Translations under genes and position numbers: made by a program | Notes under the pieces: generated by a model | The model's database searches: none | Seen by the model: the letters and a program-made list of their open reading frames with translations, nothing else | What the model was told of the DNA's origin: nothing | Part shown: piece by piece, positions 8,901-10,739 of the stretch | Position numbering within the stretch: the first letter of the stretch is position 1 | How the letters are laid out: each line of letters opens with the position of its first letter | From: Desulfobacteraceae bacterium | GTDB taxonomy: Bacteria > Desulfobacterota > Desulfobacteria > Desulfobacterales > Desulfobacteraceae | Assembly (NCBI GenBank): GCA_022712835.1 | Contig: JAFLJU010000022.1 | Location: 1-10,739 of the forward strand | Length of the DNA stretch: 10,739 bases | Direction: 5' to 3'

Positions 8901-9466
8901 CAGGAACCGCTCTCGGGGCTTCCCAATCCGGGCATATTGCAGCCGTCGGGTATGATATGTTTTTAAAGCTGCTGGACCAGGCCGTCCATGATCTTAAAGG
9001 AGAAGACAGCATAGACCCCCTTGATCCGGAAATCAATGCCAGTATGTCCTCAGGGTTTCCAGATCAGTATATCGAATCGGTGGAGCAACGCTTGACCCTG
9101 TATCGGCGGTTGTCCCGGCTGACAAAGGTTGCAGAAATATCCGATATGAAAAAAGAATTGTTGGACCGGTACGGGAAATTGCCCAAGGAAGCGGAAAATA
9201 TGCTTTTGAAAATAATGCTGCGAATATTTGCTATCCAGGCCGGGGTAAAGCGCCTGGATATTACACCCAATTCCATGACGCTTACATTTTCAATGGTCCA
9301 CCTTGCAAAACCTTTGGAATCAATTGATACCATATTACAGAAGATGGTTGTATATAAGTATGTCAAAAAAGAGACCATCCAGATTGAACTTGCGAAAAAA
9401 AGAAACAATATCTCCCAAGCCCTCTTAGAAGCGAAACAGATTTTAAAGGCCATTGGATCAAATTAA
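5984..9466 (+). CDS. mfd: Transcription-repair coupling factor Mfd
   Basis: The protein has 1160 residues, full length for the family (E. coli 1148). Mfd is a cytoplasmic superfamily 2 DNA translocase that pushes RNA polymerase stalled at lesions off the template and recruits UvrA for nucleotide excision repair. The N-terminal third is the UvrB-like module, with the conserved EYSVRGGLLDLFSPGE stretch and no functional ATPase motifs, as expected. The RNA polymerase interaction domain begins near G498-DIVVHMEHGVGRF. The translocase shows Walker A G646-DVGYG-K652-T, DEEQRF (747-752) and TATPIPRT (773-780), then the VESGLD and QLRGRIGR helicase motifs. The translocation (TRG) motif is at IRGAGTALGASQSG (970-983), and the D7-type C-terminus follows. 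Start 5984 is the first ATG after in-frame stops at 5948 and 5963; its Shine-Dalgarno is weak and sits in a tandem repeat. All expected motifs are present. It is preceded by a 141-base spacer and may have its own promoter, though none is convincing. Confidence 0.98.
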   Translation: MTGSIIHTINKSKNSIVTIGGDGSHKAYLAAKLFASQTTPLVVILPDQKQALGFIDDLSFYMSQEKEKILYFPGYNILPFKSLSYHRETSIKRLSALSKILEAGKKKYLLVTYIDTLLQQLIPKESINEFLELVIVNEELDRDQLILKLEAGGYSRVSLVEDPGEYSVRGGLLDLFSPGEKNPIRIEFFGDIVESIRYFSPFTQRRIKALNETVILPATEAIIFKEEVPHILARLRAAGNLAGLSADHTREYVTETREFGRFPGIESMLSIVYERLDTLFDYLSEQSVFLLDSPENLANKAMEFENQALHNYKAVTAENRLCVKPESIYLNWNQVNGNIKQHKQIAFKQILLEADKADSSILSFDYGDNLELSTSLKRQGVDENPLKPLVDWFEKHLSNHLVVFCVMSQEVQAKRLTSLLAPYGIAPVFCDSFEQLKNLSSGVYYIISDLSSGFVLPEKNLAIVTENEIFGKKRIRRQKSQHRDLKTQFIAPEELKNGDIVVHMEHGVGRFEGLCNLSIAGISQDFILIEYQDDDKLYLPVDRIEMIGKYIGVDGYNPVLDKIGSKNWMNSKAKAKEEVEKLAADLLDLYASRKVNNGFAFSLPDNYYNDFEASFPYEETRDQLKAIDDVHLDMESKTPMDRLVCGDVGYGKTEVAIRAAFKAVNDGKQVAVVVPTTILAEQHLITFRDRFKNYPVEIQCLSRFRSRKEQLQILKKMDTGLVDIVIGTHRLLQKDVEFKSLGLLVLDEEQRFGVKHKEILKKKRSTVDVLALTATPIPRTLHLSLTGMRDISVISTPPADRQPIISYISKYEDSIIKDSVEKELSRNGQVFFIHNNIKSIFKIADEIQKIVPHSKVGVAHGRLSETELEKVMFQFINREINVLVCTTIVESGLDIPSANTMIINKAERFGLSQIYQLRGRIGRGDNQAYAYLFISDESKLSKDAQKRLSALMEYKDLGSGFQIAMKDLQIRGAGTALGASQSGHIAAVGYDMFLKLLDQAVHDLKGEDSIDPLDPEINASMSSGFPDQYIESVEQRLTLYRRLSRLTKVAEISDMKKELLDRYGKLPKEAENMLLKIMLRIFAIQAGVKRLDITPNSMTLTFSMVHLAKPLESIDTILQKMVVYKYVKKETIQIELAKKRNNISQALLEAKQILKAIGSN

Positions 9467-9476
9467 TCGATTTTTC

Positions 9477-9516
9477 AAACTTAAGTTAAGAAAAATTTAA
9501 ATTTTTAAACTTAAGT
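9477..9516. repeat. AT-rich inverted repeat between mfd and the cfa-like gene
   Basis: ACTTAAGTT (9479-9487) is matched by its reverse complement AACTTAAGT (9508-9516). They enclose a perfect 16-base palindrome, AAAAATTTAAATTTTT (9491-9506). AAACTTAAGT also occurs as a direct repeat at 9477 and 9507, exactly 30 bases apart. T-rich sequence follows. It could end the mfd transcript as an unusually AT-rich hairpin, or be a dyad operator, since it sits just upstream of the candidate -10 box at 9540. Confidence 0.7.
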
Positions 9517-9545
9517 CTTTATCTTTTCCTGTTATTTTATATAAT
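9517..9545 (+). promoter_or_regulatory. Candidate promoter for the cfa-like gene
   Basis: A perfect TATAAT lies at 9540-9545. The -35 region at the proper spacing (about 9517-9523, CTTTATC) is a poor match to TTGACA, so this is a weak or activator-dependent promoter if real. In such AT-rich sequence a TATAAT can also occur by chance. It would give a leader of roughly 75 bases that is pyrimidine-rich and nearly G-free up to the Shine-Dalgarno. Confidence 0.35.
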
Positions 9546-9627
9546 AGCTTTAAAGTTATCATTTCTTTGTACTCATTTCATTTCGTTGTATTGTTTTCAT
9601 ATTCTTTCAACCAGCAAAGGAGGTATC

Positions 9628-10739
9628 ATGAAATCCGGCCTTGCTAAGTTGTCCATGCGACTCCCAGGAACAGAAGGACTCTTTTTAAAAAAGTTTGTTC
9701 AAACACTTAAACAGGAGATGATTCCCATTGAAATTGTAGATTCAAATGGGAAAAAATATGCAACCGGTCCGGGGACTATCCAGCATCAACTTTTGATCAA
9801 GGATCCAAAGTTTTTCAATGCATTGATATCGCCGAATGCGTTTTCCCTGGGAGAAGCATATGTCAAAGGTTATTTTGATGTGTCCGGCAGTATTCGGGAT
9901 TTGTATGAAATAGTCTGTAGTAAATTATTAAACACGGATCAGCCAAAGAGTATTTTTGTCCGGGTTTCCAATTATTTTGTTAAGGATCGGGAAAAAGAAA
10001 AACAAAATATCGAACACCACTATGATGTCCCCAGTAGTTTCTATCGATTGTTTCTTGGGGCTACCATGGGCTATACCTGTGGTTATTATGCAAGTCAAGA
10101 TACCTCCATGTCAGAAGCCCAGAATGAAAAAATGGAAATAATCTGTAAAAAACTGAGGTTAAAGCAAGGGGATTGTCTGTTGGATATTGGTTGTGGCTGG
10201 GGGAATTTTGCGGTGTATGCGGCAAAAAATTACCAGGTCCAGGTGACGGGGATTACCTTAAGTTGCGAACAAAAAGAGTATGCTGATAAATGGATCCAAA
10301 GGGAAGGGCTTGAAGATCAAATACAGATCGATATTTTAAATTACAGGGATCTGGGGAATGAAAAATTTGATAAAATAACATGCGTGGGAATGTCCGAGCA
10401 TGTGGGTCGACTAAATATGAAATTGTTTTTTCAATCAGTCTATAATTGTCTGCGGGAGGATGGTCTTTTCCTCCAGCATACCATCACCACAAATATCAGG
10501 CATAAAAAAGGATACAAAAATTCATTTCTGGATACCTTTATGTTCCCAGGAGGAGAACTGATGTTGCAACAGGAATTGGTTGACCTTTCAGCTGCTTCCG
10601 GGTTTGAATTATTAAATGCAGAGAATTTCAGAGTACACTATGTCAAAACCTTGAGCGATTGGATTGGCCGAATGGAGGCCAACAAGGGAAAGCTGCTTAA
10701 AATTGTTTCAGAAGATGTATACCGGGTCTATCATGTGTT
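9628..10739 (+). CDS. cfa: Cyclopropane-fatty-acyl-phospholipid synthase family methyltransferase (3' truncated by window edge)
   Basis: The frame is open from ATG 9628 to the window edge, giving 370 complete codons against 382 for E. coli Cfa, so only a short C-terminal part may be missing. CFA synthases transfer a methylene from S-adenosylmethionine to cis double bonds of membrane phospholipid acyl chains, usually in stationary phase or under acid and other stress. Visible motifs are HHYDVPSSFYRLF before the catalytic domain, YTCGYY (C151, equivalent to the catalytic Cys of Cfa), the SAM-binding LDIGCGWG (D186-G192), GITLSCEQ, MSEHVG (E257) and LQHTI (H284, I286). These correspond to the E. 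coli active-site residues C139, E239, H266 and I268. The strong Shine-Dalgarno AAAGGAGGT (9616-9624) sets the start. The gene is separated from mfd by 161 AT-rich bases and probably has its own promoter. Family assignment is firm; related mycolate-type or fatty-acid methyltransferases are a less likely alternative. Confidence 0.93.
   Translation, partial: MKSGLAKLSMRLPGTEGLFLKKFVQTLKQEMIPIEIVDSNGKKYATGPGTIQHQLLIKDPKFFNALISPNAFSLGEAYVKGYFDVSGSIRDLYEIVCSKLLNTDQPKSIFVRVSNYFVKDREKEKQNIEHHYDVPSSFYRLFLGATMGYTCGYYASQDTSMSEAQNEKMEIICKKLRLKQGDCLLDIGCGWGNFAVYAAKNYQVQVTGITLSCEQKEYADKWIQREGLEDQIQIDILNYRDLGNEKFDKITCVGMSEHVGRLNMKLFFQSVYNCLREDGLFLQHTITTNIRHKKGYKNSFLDTFMFPGGELMLQQELVDLSAASGFELLNAENFRVHYVKTLSDWIGRMEANKGKLLKIVSEDVYRVYHV

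Noticed and set aside
9956..10141. Short + strand frame of 61 codons
   Set aside because: It is out of frame within the cfa-like gene, whose motifs are continuous through this stretch.

Overview
The window looks like ordinary bacterial chromosome. It is moderately AT-rich and tightly packed, with every gene on the + strand. It most resembles a Gram-negative, Desulfobacterota-like organism (Desulfobacter/Desulfobacula type). That placement is an inference from protein style, base composition and the PrkA/YeaH/SpoVR gene set; no rRNA or other decisive marker is present. There is no sign of an insertion sequence, phage, plasmid, CRISPR array, tRNA or rRNA.

Region 1 (2-5842) is a compact four-gene cluster. 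It holds the C-terminal end of a PrkA-type AAA+ serine kinase (its start lies before the window), a DUF444/YeaH-YhbH von Willebrand A protein, a SpoVR/YcgB-family protein, and a 770-residue PrkA-like AAA+ protein. The first three form the widely conserved prkA-yeaH-spoVR module, linked in E. coli to nitrogen starvation and stationary phase and in Bacillus to sporulation. SpoVR here does not imply sporulation, because the family is common in non-sporulating proteobacteria. The fourth gene is the unusual part: a second, divergent PrkA paralogue six bases after spoVR, so two PrkA-family ATPases bracket the VWA and SpoVR proteins. A plausible reading is a stress-response complex with two related AAA+ subunits, the VWA protein acting as adaptor.

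Region 2 (5843-9466) starts with a 141-base spacer carrying a three-copy 16-bp direct repeat that runs into the start of mfd. A full-length mfd follows, encoding the transcription-repair coupling factor.

Region 3 (9467-10739) is a very AT-rich 161-base spacer with a 38-bp inverted repeat and a consensus -10 box. It leads into a cyclopropane-fatty-acyl-phospholipid synthase family gene that runs off the right edge. Cyclopropane synthesis is typically a stationary-phase or stress membrane modification, so stress physiology is a loose common theme.

The most notable items are the second PrkA paralogue with its altered AAA+ core, and two separate short-period tandem repeats in spacers (12 bp after prkA, 16 bp before mfd).
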